Notes under the pieces: generated by a model | What the model saw: only the letters and a program-made list of their open reading frames with translations | Told to the model about the DNA's origin: nothing | Database searches by the model: none | From: Siphonodentalium dalli | Taxonomy: Eukaryota; Mollusca; Scaphopoda; Gadilida; Siphonodentaliidae | Reading direction: 5' to 3' | DNA length: 64,000 bases | Assembly (NCBI GenBank): GCA_032622095.1 | Contig: CP136063.1 | Coordinates: forward strand, 146,933,379-146,997,378 | Program-made: the position numbers and the translations under genes | Part shown: piece by piece, positions 48,540-60,724 of the stretch | How positions within the stretch are numbered: position 1 is the stretch's first letter | Layout of the letters: every line of letters starts with the position of its first letter

Positions 48540-49485
48540 TAAAATTTAATGCCTGAGGCTGTGTCTGATGTTGTATCATAATGTTTCGATATTTAAATTG
48601 ACTTATGGTTGCTTTACATTGCTATTAAAATATTTTTTTTTTTTTATTTTCTGTTAATTTTGGTAAATATTTATTATAAATTGCCAAATTCTTGCATGAA
48701 AAGGGTTTAAAATTGGACAATATATCCCTCTCAAAATGTATATTAACATTTCCTCTTCAATTTAGTAATATTATGGTATATAAGGACATACTTCAGTTAT
48801 ACAAGATGCATTAGCTAGTAAAATTGAAAAAAAAGCTAAAATTTTTTGGCTTTATTTTGAGGATTGACACTAATTTTCAGGATGCCTCATATTGGAAATA
48901 TAAACCACTACTGCTCGATATAATCCATTTTTGATTTCAGTAAGGTCTATATTTTGATAAAATACTATAAGAAACGCTGTTATTCACACATATACATATA
49001 TATAGGAATCAGGGAGCTAAATGTGTTCTAGAGTCGGGGAGCGAGTACACCGTGGAACCCTAAAGGTGAAGGTAACTGAAGAATGACCTTCACCTGATAC
49101 ATGCGACACGTTATTAAAGGATGACATCGCGTTTATTTGATTTGTACATAATATCTAAATAATTTAAACTGGTGAATGAATGGGGGAACGGATTTTTGTG
49201 AGCGGGAAATGTATTTAACTAGCTGTTGTAGATCTGGGTTTTTCCAGATCAAATTTGGCTGTGAGATAGCCCTGTCGTACACTTGGGGGATTTATTTAAA
49301 AAGTAAACACATGACCTATGATTTTTCTTGCATTTTCGTGATCAACTGGTGTCAATCTAGCTGGGTAAACATCACTGGTATGGCCTGCAGGCTTCAATTC
49401 AGCGAATTTGGCAGAAACGTTAACACTGTCGCCTATGGGAAACCATTTAGTTCCATGATTCCTTTATAGCCATAGTAGAGATTCA
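48540..49485. other. Unassigned sequence
   Basis: It contains a small hairpin GTGAAGGT...ACCTTCAC near 49067-49094 and a 97-codon ORF (49176-49469) without recognisable features. Confidence 0.4.
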
Positions 49486-49489
49486 TGGC

Positions 49490-50150
49490 ATGACCTTGCT
49501 AATGAGTATGCTCAGTGTGGGTTTGCTCAAATTACACATTCACTGTTTATCACTACCACTAATCTCACAATTCCCATGTGTGTATTAACCCTCTCTATAC
49601 TAAATTCTCATTGACCAGAGAAGTAGATTCCTTAGCAAATGTTCAGATAATAAGTTCAACAAACGGCCATAGACCGTTTTCTAAACTTAATATTATCTGA
49701 ACATTTCCCACCAACTAATAGGAATCCTTCTGCACATATAGTATCTGTCGGCTACTTATTTTTCCATGACATCCATCCAGATGAATAATGGACTTGCTCA
49801 ATGTAAACATTATAACTGAATGGGGGAGTCCATTTATTTAATAATTAAAATGTTTAACAAAAACAAACTCTTTATTCCTGGATTTTTTCAATATTATTCA
49901 ATAATCTGAGCTATGTTTCAAATAATAGTAGTACTCGGATTTGAATTTTGTGATATACGTCCGAAAACTGTTCTCTGTAAGTGACTGACAGAGAATTATG
50001 AAGACACAATTTCCACCTTGGCGAATGTCCAAAAAAAAACCAAATGATTCAAGCATTTTTTTTTAAATTTTTTTTTTTTCGACAGACCCTACCAAAACAA
50101 GGTTTAAAAAATCTGTAAAGCAGAAAAATAAAAAAGTTTGGCCTTATGTA
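49490..50150 (-). repeat. R1 copy, reverse orientation
   Basis: Reverse complement of 14440-15060. Shared blocks include 'gtttatcactaccactaatc', 'tgaatgggggagtccattta' and 'aaaaaagtttggccttat'. It contains a R1-internal hairpin near 49640-49700 ('gttcagataataagttcaac' / 'taatattatctgaacattt'). Confidence 0.75.
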
Positions 50151-50159
50151 TAGGATACC

Positions 50160-51130
50160 AGGATATCTGGACTTAAGGAGACAGCTGTCAGCTGGGTAGC
50201 TCACCCATATAAACACCTGGCAAAGTCTTATGATTTCCCATATCTGAGGTTGAAAACCAATATAAAAAATAGATATATTTTTCATTGGTTGGGTTGGTGC
50301 CATGAACCTACATGAAGCATATGTTTTATGACACACAGATGCAGACACATTAATTTGAGTACAGAGAGAACATTACATTTACCAATTATCTTTAATAAAT
50401 GTAGGAGGGAGATGTTGGCTGAATATCTGACAGTTGTTCCATTGCAAAGTGTAGTAAATTCCAAATAAAACTAGAACATCAGGTGTAAGTATCTGGGTTT
50501 GACATAAGATATCTTTGAACTTTAAAGTGTCAAGTGTTTCTTCACTATTAAACTCCCTACTTGATGTTAATGTGTTTTTTAGATTAAAATTCAACAGATA
50601 AAATAAATGGCCATATATCTAAAGTAAATAAGTCCTGTATTGTGAGGGCCATTTAAACGGGAAGGATCGAAACCCTCAACAAATCAGGCCCTTGATATAT
50701 TTAGTATATCAACCATGGTGGGATACAAGACCTCTCATTTCTCAGTTACACTCTAACATTAGGGGGCTTCCATAATTATAAGATCATGACATCACAGCCT
50801 CACTTTAATACACCTACTCATTCTTAGTACAGATATTTATAAAGGCTATCACACTAAAATAATTTTGTGTTTTTTTGTTATTCTGTGCAAAACCAAGCAA
50901 TCACAGCCTATTAAAGACAACATACATGTATATTTACTTATATTTTTGAACAATTAATTTACAGCCAGTTGTGGTGGCATAACATTTGAATGTGACAATC
51001 TCGGCCAAACTGACATAACTACTATATGTGAAAATATGACAACCAAACAACCTTTCATGATTTAAACTATCATTTATTCATGACAGATACTCATTTATTG
51101 TGCAAAACAAAAACTCACTCTGCTGTTTTA
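50160..51130. other. Unassigned sequence
   Basis: Minus-strand ORFs of 60-99 codons (50049-50594) overlap R1 or show no domain. Nothing else is supported. Confidence 0.45.
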
Positions 51131-51134
51131 ATTA

Positions 51135-51171
51135 TTTTCATGTATAAAAACACTGTTTTTATACATGAAAA
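51135..51171. repeat. Short hairpin
   Basis: TTTTCATGTATAAAAACA faces TGTTTTTATACATGAAAA with a one-base centre. Confidence 0.85.
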
Positions 51172-51529
51172 TCGGCAGACTATCATATGGGATACAGATC
51201 AGCACTAAACAACCAAGTGAGGCAGTGACATCAAACTATAAAGAGAGATAATATTTCTTCAAAATGGCGGTCTCAAGTTACGGGCATACTAAATTGCTTG
51301 CGTGGGTTAGTTTGAGACGCCATATCTCCGAAACAGCTTGTTTTGTTTTCAACTTTAATAGGACACTGTGGGATTGTCTGCTTGTTCTGGGATATATTTA
51401 AAGATCCAAATAATTTTGGAGCTGCTCAACCCATTTCAATTCTTCACCAATATATGATTTATGGACCAATATATGATTTATGGAGGCAAGGACTCGGTAT
51501 CAGTCTCTATTGCTTCCAATGTGCTTATA

Positions 51530-51672
51530 GTGTGGTCGTTGAAGCAGAATTTGGGGATCAACCTGGAATAAATTGGATACAAGCTGATTTTGGTGTCATT
51601 CGACGCGGAAATGCCTCAGGAACAACATATCCAAAATCCGCAAAAATCCGCTGTGGGGAAACTTTGTTATCC
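51530..51672 (+). repeat. Dispersed repeat, forward member of an inverted pair
   Basis: 'tagtgtggtcgttg', 'aataaattggatacaagctg', 'cattcgacgcgg' and 'aacaacatatc' recur inverted at 53566-53707. A 185-codon ORF (51343-51900) spans it, but the repeat lies in its middle and the other copy does not keep the frame, so it is not annotated as a gene. Confidence 0.7.
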
Positions 51673-51904
51673 AAGATGGCGTCCAACATGGTTGTCTATA
51701 CTACATCAGTTCTCGAAACAAGTTATTATACGATATATTGTGGCATCGGAATGACGCCGTTATACCAGTTTGTGTTAAATTATAGTACGGGAGCGAATAG
51801 AGTGACACGCACAGAAAATCATACAATCGTGGCCATGAAATGGCTGTCAAAATGGCCACAACTGCCAGCAATACAACAAATAAAGCAACATATTGGATAA
51901 CCAC

Positions 51905-53560
51905 ATAGGAGTGAAAATATGTATTGATAATATACAAGTCGGTTGTTGAATATCTTTAAAGGTACACACATCATTAAACAGATCCATCTGAAGGATTTAT
52001 CGGCCACTGCACCGCAAATCAAAACCCAATGATTTGCGTCTTTAAAGTTTGGGTGTTCTGCTTATCCAACATCCAATTGTCGGGCCAAAAATAATAATAT
52101 CGGACATGCAACACACGAACTAATGTTTCGCCTCACAGTTCATGGTAGTTTCATTCGGCATGATGATTAATTATTGAATGTAACGCCGAAATTTAAGTGC
52201 ACACTCTAGCGGTCTAAATGTTAATTATATTTCCGGATTTGTCAACACTCCCGGTGATATTAAACAATACATATTTGTAGCAATGCTTATTATACTGTAA
52301 AGAAACACTCATCTCTTCAATAGATTAGCACCGCGTCTCACCAGATCAAAGAGACGGTACAACACACATTGTATGTAAGACTAATTTTCATACTGCTAAC
52401 AAACCGTGTTCTTAGTAGAGAATTTTGTTCAACTTACTTCAATCACAACTTTACAACTGGAATATGCAGCTACGCAATGCACACTATTAGTTTTCAGTAT
52501 ATTTTTGTTTTAAAATATCTTACAATTACCACCCATATAATCATGCTAAATATCGAGTGATCACCGTTTAAGAGGTTATTTCAACGTTGAACATTCACGC
52601 AATAGTATTAATTGTGGTTCTGTGTGCAGCAGCTATGTGTAACATTAGGGAGAAGGAGTAAATGTGGTTGAAGAAAACGTAGTAAGTTTCGCGTAGATGT
52701 GGCCTTGGTGAATTAAACCAAATATAATTTCCAGGTATAAACACAGTCTTTGTCACAGAGTATGTAGGCAATTTTGGTCAAGTTTAGAATTTATTGACGA
52801 TAGTCTATGGTATTCCTTCGTATTTTAATAAATTTAGTTCATGGTATACCACCATGCATTCTTGAGATAAAAGCGAAATATTCGTGTTTTATCACTTGAT
52901 CTGAGGCAACTATGACTACTATTTTGAGACACGGACAATAGAATATACGCATTTTACCCAGTACTATATGAATATCTTTCATACCTTTTTATATCAGTTA
53001 ATTTTTAAAGGTTTCATGCTGTAGATATCAAAATAAATGATGATCGGTCACATTCGTGAGACTGCTCGGAGTACACATTTTTCTGCTTCTAGAAAAAGGT
53101 CTCATAGTCAATACATCTCTACTAAATCCCATTTAGCTGTTTAATTACACATATATTACACGATTCAAGATAAGCAGTACAGAAAAAACTGCGTTATGTT
53201 TCCGTTTTTGGGCGTACAAAAGTCAAGATTTGACCGTTTCATAAGACCCTGGTTTCGCTTGCTCTCTCGTGAGATACATCAGAGATAATTCGTACATCAC
53301 TAATCAAAAGTTTCTCTTATACTCTGCAATCATTCTTCCTCGCATAATTCGAGAGTTTGTTCACTCGTATAGGACTAGCTCTTCAATTTTGCACAACATG
53401 TAAATTTCATTCGATTTTGGCCATTTTGGCGGCCATTTTGGGAAATACATTCTACAGATATGGCTTACGACAAAGCATTGTTTGTATATATTTCAATTTA
53501 TTACGCATTGGCATTAATTGGAGCACCTACCGCAGAAATTAAGTATTTTGCGATAACAAC
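51905..53560. other. Unassigned sequence
   Basis: Short ORFs only (52369, 53357, 53460). A 'ggccattttggcggccattt' block at about 53418 is of dispersed-repeat type. Confidence 0.45.
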
Positions 53561-53565
53561 AGACA

Positions 53566-53707
53566 TTATGGACGCCATCTTGGATCCTGAATTTTCCCAT
53601 GAGCGGATTTTTGATATGTTGTTCCTGGTGTTTTCCCGCGTCGAATAACACAAAAATCAGCTTGTATCCAATTTATTCCGGGTTCAACTCTCCAACGACC
53701 ACACTAT
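53566..53707 (-). repeat. Dispersed repeat, reverse member of the pair
   Basis: Reverse complement of 51530-51672 with about a fifth of positions altered by eye. Both copies include 'ccaagatggcgtcc'. The 2-kb spacing would allow hairpin formation. Confidence 0.7.
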
Positions 53708-54114
53708 TACTTCAGTGAGCATGAACAAAATGTAATTTCTTATGGAAATGGCCATGTATTGATTGGAAGATAAAAAGTCAAAAACAGCTGACAAATCTCT
53801 ATGGCAGTAATAAGTCCTTTCATGATAAAGTCTGTGTCAGTAAAGCAAGTATTTTTCAAAATTTTTTATCACTGGAATGTAAACATATCCACAAACTATA
53901 CTATGTTTATCTTTAATCATTTCCAGAAAATAATCAGTTATTATGACCCAAGAGTGGCAAGATGGAAGAAGATACTGTAAAGTACTTTTGCAGTGATTAT
54001 ATTTCAGTTTAAATAATTGCCAGTTTTTAAGGCATGCCTTTTATTTCCTGTTCAATTATTTAAGTATCCTGTTTTAGGACCAAACACATGAACATATAAA
54101 TCTCAGAATTATTT

Positions 54115-54395
54115 AATTTGTATGTGTTTGATGTTTGCTGGGAGAATACTTGATTTTGTATGTTTTTTTATGTTTGCTCTGAGAATACCTGAATTTGTAT
54201 GTGTTTGATGTTTGCTGTGAGAATACTAGAATGTTTATGTGTTTGATGTTTGCTGGCAGAATGCTTGAATTGTTATGCTTTTTTTATGTTTGCTGTGAGA
54301 ATAATTGCAATTTTTATGTTTGCTGGAAGAATACTTGAATTTGTATGTGTTTGAAGTTTCATGTGAGAATACATGAATTTGTTTGTGTATGAACA
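54115..54395. repeat. ~50-bp tandem repeat, about six units
   Basis: 'tttgtatgtgtttgatgttt' followed by 'gctg-gagaatac-tga' repeats with length variation. Confidence 0.85.
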
Positions 54396-54939
54396 ACATC
54401 TAATTAAGAACAGTTGTTACTGGCAGACCAGCTTCATAATAATTTTACCAGTCAGATTTGTTCTAATTACTAATCCATCTTTAGAACCCAGCAGACAGGC
54501 AACAAGAATACCAACAATTCTTGGGCATACACCCTCAAATATAAGACAGTCAATGGTATGCAAGATATAACTTACCAGAAACAGTGAGTGATGCTTAATA
54601 AATTTGTCATAACTCATATCAGTGCTATGCATGTACCAAGGATTAAAGACAAACATCAGATATTGTGGCTAATATATAGCAGTGAAATGTTAAAAAGAAA
54701 GGGGTTTGGCAACCGAGTAACGAACTCTTAAATCGAGTACAACTAAAAAGGAACAAAGATTCTTCGACTTGAGACCATGTCAGTGTTGCCAGTATCAACT
54801 CTGAATGGTATGTTTGCCAATCATCTACATATATTATCTGAACTTATGATAGGCATATACCGGTATAACATATGTATATTGTCATATATAATCATATACT
54901 GCCATATATCATTGTTGTTACATTGTACTTAACTTTGTT

Positions 54940-55042
54940 TCATGTAATCTGTCCATTTTGTCTTGTTATTCTGCGTTCATGTACATTTGACCATATATGG
55001 TGTAACGTACAAATAAACATGATTGATTGATTGATTGATTGT
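54940..55042 (+). mobile_element. Probable 3' end of a LINE or SINE
   Basis: 'gtacaaataaacatgattga' leads into a (GATT)n run at about 55018-55040, a tail type seen on non-LTR retroelements. No coding part is preserved. Confidence 0.4.
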
Positions 55043-55299
55043 TAAAGAGTTAGAATCCCACTTTAGCTAGTAGAGAGGTTTGTTGAACTTATTATCTGAA
55101 CATTTCCCACCAATTAATATAAATCAAACTGCAATTTTTCTTCTGTCTGTTGTCTGCTTATATCATCTGAACACCCCTATAATGAATAATAGACCATTCC
55201 CATGTATACATTTAAAACTGACTGGTGGGAGAATCCATTTAACATAGAAAGGGTTAACAAGGCAAACCCTCAGGAACTCTTGAGTGAGTCAGGATTATT

Positions 55300-55835
55300 G
55301 TCCACATACAGTAATGCCATAAGTAATCGACTCCTTAACCACAGCAGAATTATGGGTAATTTTTCAGGATTTAGTCGGAAATATGGCTTGTTGCCATTCA
55401 TCGGAAAGCTGTGGTTAAGGAGTCAACTATTTAGAGCATTACTGTATGTGAAACTGGCAGAAACAGTAAAAGGTGAAGGGAAATCATTAATGATAATACC
55501 AAAATGTAAGGGTAATTTATGCAACACACATGAGAGCTTTCCGATGAATGGCAACAAGCCATATTTCCGACTAAATCGTGAAAAATTACCCATAATTCTG
55601 CTGTGGTTAAGGAGTCAATTATTTAGAGCATTACTGTATGTGAAACTGGCAGAAACAGTAAAGGTGAAGGGAAATCATTAATGACAATACCAAAATGTAA
55701 GGGTAATTTATGCAACACACATGAGCTTTCCGATGAATGGCAACAAGCCATATTTCCAACTAAATCCTGAAAAGTTACCCATAATTCTGCTGTGGTTAAG
55801 GTGTCGATTATTTATGGCATTACTGTACATGCATG
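55300..55835. mobile_element. ACAGTAATGC-family MITE cluster
   Basis: The first unit (55302-55446) has both inverted ends, ACAGTAATGC...GCATTACTGT, with 'gactccttaaccacagc' / 'gctgtggttaaggagtc' inside. It is followed by two reverse half-units separated by ~200-bp direct repeats ('gaaactggcagaaacagtaa', 'taagggtaatttatgcaaca'). A 159-codon ORF (55202-55681) is repeat-derived and contains duplicated peptides. Confidence 0.75.
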
Positions 55836-55839
55836 CATG

Positions 55840-57060
55840 GTCCTAATCGCCCATAGACTGATTCGTTCACCAGCCCTTTAAATGATCACCTTGTGATATT
55901 TGTCGTTCATGACTGGCGACACAAAAAGATTTGATTATACATATCACACATGGGCGGTATAATCTCCATCCGTTACACATGCACAAGTGACAAGACAACC
56001 ATTTGCAGGCCCAAAAACATTTCCAATAGCCAGAGGCAGAAGGAACTCCTCGAATGCAAATCGACTCCGAAATGGTTATTTTCTATAGCCTTGTATTCAT
56101 ATGTATCCTCAATCATGCCTGGACTATGCACGTTATAGAGCCATACATCTTGCATTTTCAATTAGGGATCTGTACATTACACATATGATATGTTCGCTTC
56201 AATTAGTTCAGATAATAATATAATTTAGCCAAACTGTATCAGTATTAATCATTAAATCCCACTGGTGTTCCTATTTAGGATATTCATATGGGACAGAGAT
56301 GGCACATAAACATTAACCTTTTTCAGAGGTAATGTTTTCACAAAGTAATATCCAGATACACGAATATAGGTATACAGATTTGAATGGATTTGACAGTAGT
56401 TTGAGAAATCATATAACCTCTGAATACAAATCTCATATTTACCCATGGATCTGGATATTGCTTTCAGTAATCACATAACCTCTGTAAGCAAATCTAAAAT
56501 TTACCAAGACACGTACATGCATTAGATTCACATTTGTATGGATCACATACCATGTATATCCATATTTATTTCATAGAACCCAACATTGATACAAAGGTAT
56601 AATGTACAGATGATAACACATTCCATAAATTAGTAAGGGTATATGGTATACCATTACTAATTGTAATCTTAATTAATAGATTATATGTCCAGGCTGTAGG
56701 TGAATCATATACCCTTAGTAATTGTAAAAGTGGATTGGTTAGAGGTGGTCCCATAGGTTACTATAGAAAAGTGGAATGCCAATATTCTTAGTTCACATAT
56801 TACTTAGAACTTTCAATTCAAAGGTCTCCCAAACTAGTTATCTAAAATAGTAGAATACTTACAGAGGGATATCATAGTCACAAACATTAGTAAACTTGTG
56901 ATGGTGTCCTGACAGGAATGTTGGTCAATAACATACAATGATCGAGGAATTGGGATCCACATGTCTATGCCACAGATGATATAATTATAAATAGAATATT
57001 ACTGGTTGATACTTAGTGGCACATAGTACCTGCAATTCCTTTCAAAGTTATTTCAGGTAT
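55840..57060. other. Mostly unassigned, with one inverted pair
   Basis: 'tagtaagggtatatg' near 56634 and 'catatacccttagtaat' near 56706 are inverted. Short ORFs show no features. Confidence 0.45.
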
Positions 57061-57067
57061 GCAAATT

Positions 57068-57162
57068 CCACAGGTCCCCTGGTGCGACAACACTACCATG
57101 AGTATATACCTTAATACAAGGTATATACTCATGGTACAGTTGTCCCACCAGGGGACCTGTGG
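57068..57162. repeat. Hairpin with 45-bp arms
   Basis: Arms at 57068-57112 and 57118-57162 (ccacaggtcccctggtg ... ccaggggacctgtgg) match except for a few positions in the middle; the loop is AATAC. Confidence 0.88.
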
Positions 57163-57403
57163 CATATTCCATCTTCTGCTGGTGCACTTTAATTGGCCAA
57201 ATTCTATTATGAGAATCCTGAGGAAAAAATTACTCAAATTTCTTATCAAATAGTTGCCTGTTGAAGTTACATGCCAATGGTCCTAACAGACCTAACCATG
57301 GGACTTCCGAGTGAGTCATTTTTGATAATTATGTGATAGAAACAGTATGAAATCACATAACAAAGTCATGTGAAATCAATGACAATATTTCCAAAATGTA
57401 TAG

Positions 57404-57500
57404 GATATTCCCCCGAGCTGTCGGGCATTTGGACAAATAATTCAACGAGGCGAAGCCGAGTTGATTATTTGGCCGAATGCCCGACAGCTCGGGGAATATC
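57404..57500. repeat. Hairpin with ~42-bp arms
   Basis: 'gatattcccccgagctgtcg' faces 'cgacagctcggggaatatc'. Inward, 'aataattcaacgagg' faces 'ttgattatttgg', with 'gaggcgaagccgag' at the centre. Confidence 0.85.
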
Positions 57501-57584
57501 TGTCTTAATCCACAGTTATTCCAGTAATAAATCCACATGATTTCTGGAAAAATTAAGTTTGATTATATAGTGCAGGGGAAGTAA

Positions 57585-57740
57585 AATATTAAGCCATAAA
57601 CTGAACATCTATAACGGAAATATGGGGACAATTCCATCTTACAGAACTGAGAACAAAGCTGTATGTGCATGGTGAGCAAAGTTATATTTAATGCCAAATC
57701 ATTTTCAACTCTCATTAATTTTGTAAAAAAAAAATTGTTG
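57585..57740. repeat. Direct repeat D, copy 1
   Basis: 'ataacggaaatatggggaca' through 'caactctcattaattttgta' recurs at 58445-58600 with few differences. Confidence 0.8.
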
Positions 57741-58444
57741 CTTTTTGGTACATTATGGCATTCAAAATAGCACGAACAATACATGCTAAACTAATACACA
57801 GACGTAGCGTGTATATACCGAGAAAACCAGTCATTCAGGCAATTTCAGGGACAATGTCATTGCGACACGGACAGGGTGATTGGTCTCATCCCCCCCCCAA
57901 CCAATGATCATCATATTTTTCAACAGTTGTAAGTCTCATGTCTGAAACAACATTAAATTTAATAAGATACTTCAGGCAACAAACAGGTTAACGTTGTTTG
58001 ATATTTTTGCCAACAAATATCTAGTCCGTGATTAGTTGTTTTAGACAAAAAGTCTATATTTTCCCAATATTTGACAAATTTATGTTAGGACTGAAATCGC
58101 CATCAGTTGGACAAGTTATGTGATCAAATACCCAACAGAGCAATTTCAGTCGATCATATAGTAAAGAAGACGTGTATGTACATTCATCCACACATAGACT
58201 CCAAATCATTAAACAATTAAACAAAGCTACAACTTTGCCTGGCCTGGCCCAGCCATGGCCCTATACAATCTGGAACGTGGTATGAACGCTCACTGAGTTG
58301 TCATTAATCAGTGAGAATAAATGCGGGTCAGTTTAATTAGCTGATTGTGGAGATAACGAGATGAGTATATGCTCTTGCATGAATGTTTGAATACCACGTG
58401 GAAGGTATTTTGTCAGATCGAATTGAGAAAGCCATGTAAAACAT

Positions 58445-58600
58445 CGATCCATAAACTGAACATAAATACAATTGGGAGATATAACGGAAATATGGGGACA
58501 ATTCCATCTTACAGAACTGAGAACAAAGCTGCAGGTGCATGGTGAGCAAAGTTATATTAAATGCCAAATAATTTTCAACTCTCATTAATTTTGTAAACAA
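58445..58600. repeat. Direct repeat D, copy 2
   Basis: About 860 bp downstream of copy 1. The small minus-strand ORFs (57563-57784 and 58337-58600) share a peptide only because of this duplication. Confidence 0.8.
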
Positions 58601-58604
58601 AAAT

Positions 58605-59650
58605 AATTTAAATATACCTGTCTTGATAGATATATATTAAGTTCCATGATAAATGATATTCCACTCAAATGTTGCCCATAACATAGGAAATGCCATGGCG
58701 ACTGTTGTTTTAGGGACGTGACCACGGGGTGGGTTTTTCACCGTTAAGAATCTGGAGACCCTAAGCTTTTGCTGGGAATTTAAGTGTGCAACATTCCTCA
58801 TATTTTGCAGCAGTGCAAACTTTCACTATATTTCCAACTGTTTGATGAGCCAGTAATTCCAGAACTATCTAACCTAATGGCGTGATGCAAATGCGATTTA
58901 CCGATTTCGTATGTAGTTGGTTCTTGGGAGGGGCGGGGCTCAGTAAGAGATTTCTAAATCATCACTAAATATAACGTCCATTCGATTATAATATCTTTTG
59001 GTCCAGATATTCGCATTTAAGTCCACCGTGTGGTTTCCACCTGGATATTGGATGATGCTGAGGTCACCCCAAACGATATACAATAAAGAGCGCTATCAAT
59101 TATGAGCTTTTGTAGTTGTTTTCAATGTATTACTCATGCCATGGATTAGTGAGTGGATTTTTGTGATACATGTACTTGTACATAATAATAATGATGTGGT
59201 AGCCAGTGTGCCTGGTAGACCGAATTTAATCCACTGATTGGTGTCATATAATTCTGCTCTTCCTGCTGTATTATACACATGTAACCTCTTGTTTGAAGTG
59301 TGTTACTGATAGTTAGTGGATAGGGCATGCAGGCTTACAATAGATGGTGATTATCTTAATAGCTGGGGAATATTTTAATATTTCCCCGTTATTGTTAAAA
59401 TAATCACCAGCTATTGTTGGTAGCAGGGTATAGTCCAGATAATGTACAAGGGAGAACAATAGGAAACATGGCAGCTGTGGATCAAGTATAATTATATATC
59501 ATTTATGACTTATTTTTAGGTTAATTTGTGACTTATTTTACACACACACAATAAGGACCAATTTTAATCAATGAACTAAATCCCAATTCCATTGGTGTTT
59601 TTGTTTAAGATATTCCTCTGGGAGGGACAGGGCTGTCATCTTTAACCCTC
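58605..59650. other. Unassigned sequence
   Basis: Overlapping 60-codon minus-strand ORFs near 59100-59330 have no features. Confidence 0.45.
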
Positions 59651-59652
59651 TC

Positions 59653-59845
59653 AGTGCCAAGTCCGATTTTTGTATCAACCCATATTTCCTTGATCATTTT
59701 TCAAATTTATTGATTATAATAATGTGATACATTGATGGAAAGAGCTCTTAGAGCTCTTTCCATCAATGTATCACATTATTATAATCAATAAATTTGAAAA
59801 ATGATCAAGGAAATATGGGTTGATACAAAAATCGGACTTGGCACT
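59653..59845. repeat. Perfect 193-bp palindrome
   Basis: Two 96-bp arms, read base by base, are exact reverse complements around a single T at 59749 (left arm starts agtgccaagtccg; right arm ends cggacttggcact). Similarity stops abruptly at both outer ends. Confidence 0.95.
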
Positions 59846-59904
59846 GTTCATCATTATAAAACATACAGTAACTTTTATATCCAATTTGGGAATCAATTAC
59901 ACAT

Positions 59905-60042
59905 GTTCCTGGTTAGTGCAACAAAAATCTTTTCTTATCAGGAGTGCAATAAAAATCCATTCTTATCAGTGAACATCATTTCCCATATGGGACCCATTCT
60001 AAGACCCACTATTAGTGCAATAAAAATCCGTTCTTATCAGAA
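59905..60042. repeat. Interspersed 26-bp repeats, three units
   Basis: 'gtgcaataaaaatccattct' followed by 'tatcag' occurs three times with variable spacing. Confidence 0.75.
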
Positions 60043-60289
60043 CTTTATATTTTCTGAGAATTTTTGCATTATGTCCCATGGAAATTCCATCAGAGACTCT
60101 CATTGAAAAAGTGTTTCATTTTTACAAAGGAATGGAGTGAAATTCTGGTTTGTAGCTCAGGACACATGCCCTAAAGCTGTAGTGACACCTGTTACCACCT
60201 GTAAAAGGCAAATCGTGTTCTCGGACTTCTCAAAAGAAATCTTCATGGCTGTCACAAAGACATAAGAGAGAAAGCCTACTTTCTTTAAA

Positions 60290-60721
60290 CTATATAGGCC
60301 CCTGAGAGCTGTATTTCCTTCTACGCAACCGATGATGAGCTCTCCTGAGTTCGTTGCCTTCTGGATCCAAAATCCGCAGTGCTTCTTGAATGGCAGATCG
60401 TGGAACTCATTTGCCTTCCATTTGCATTGTGTGCCACACTGTCCGGTATCCACCAATGCACCCAGGTCCATCGATAATTTCTGAAACACGCTCTATAACA
60501 TTCCTTAGGTTATAGTTCACCAATCGTCGTCTTAGTCGGTAGAGTTTTAAACGCCGCAAAAGAGTTCGTTTGCTGATGCTAATATTAAAGTGTGTTCTCA
60601 GAATATATAAGGCCACGATCTCAACATAACTATATCCTCTATAGAACAAATCTCGAATAACAGTTTCTTCGTTATAATCGGTGTCCATGACATTGACAGA
60701 GTGTGTAACGCTAATGTGCAC
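60290..60721 (-). pseudogene. Integrase-like (DDE/rve family) transposase, broken N-terminal part
   Basis: From the ATG at 60721 the frame encodes YNEETVIRDLFYRGYSYVEI, then ISISKRTLLRRLKLYRLRRR (a helix-turn-helix-like motif), then GPGCIGGYRTVWHTMQMEGK. A TGA at 60407-60409 interrupts it, and the same frame continues VPRSAIQEALRILDPEGNEL and RRRKYSSQGP before a TAG at 60290-60292. This order matches the N-terminal half of a eukaryotic transposase family with an integrase core that is expanded in molluscs, fish and cnidarians (possibly the IS3EU group; from memory of the family). The TGA stands where Arg would fit, consistent with CGA to TGA decay. The catalytic core that should follow QGP is absent. 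Confidence 0.7.
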
Positions 60722-60724
60722 TTG

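Noticed and set aside
51343-51900. 185-codon ORF, the longest in the window
   Set aside because: A dispersed repeat lies in its middle (inverted copy at 53566-53707), the composition is unremarkable, and no domain is visible.
55202-55681. 159-codon ORF with internal peptide repeats
   Set aside because: It translates the MITE cluster and its 200-bp direct repeats.
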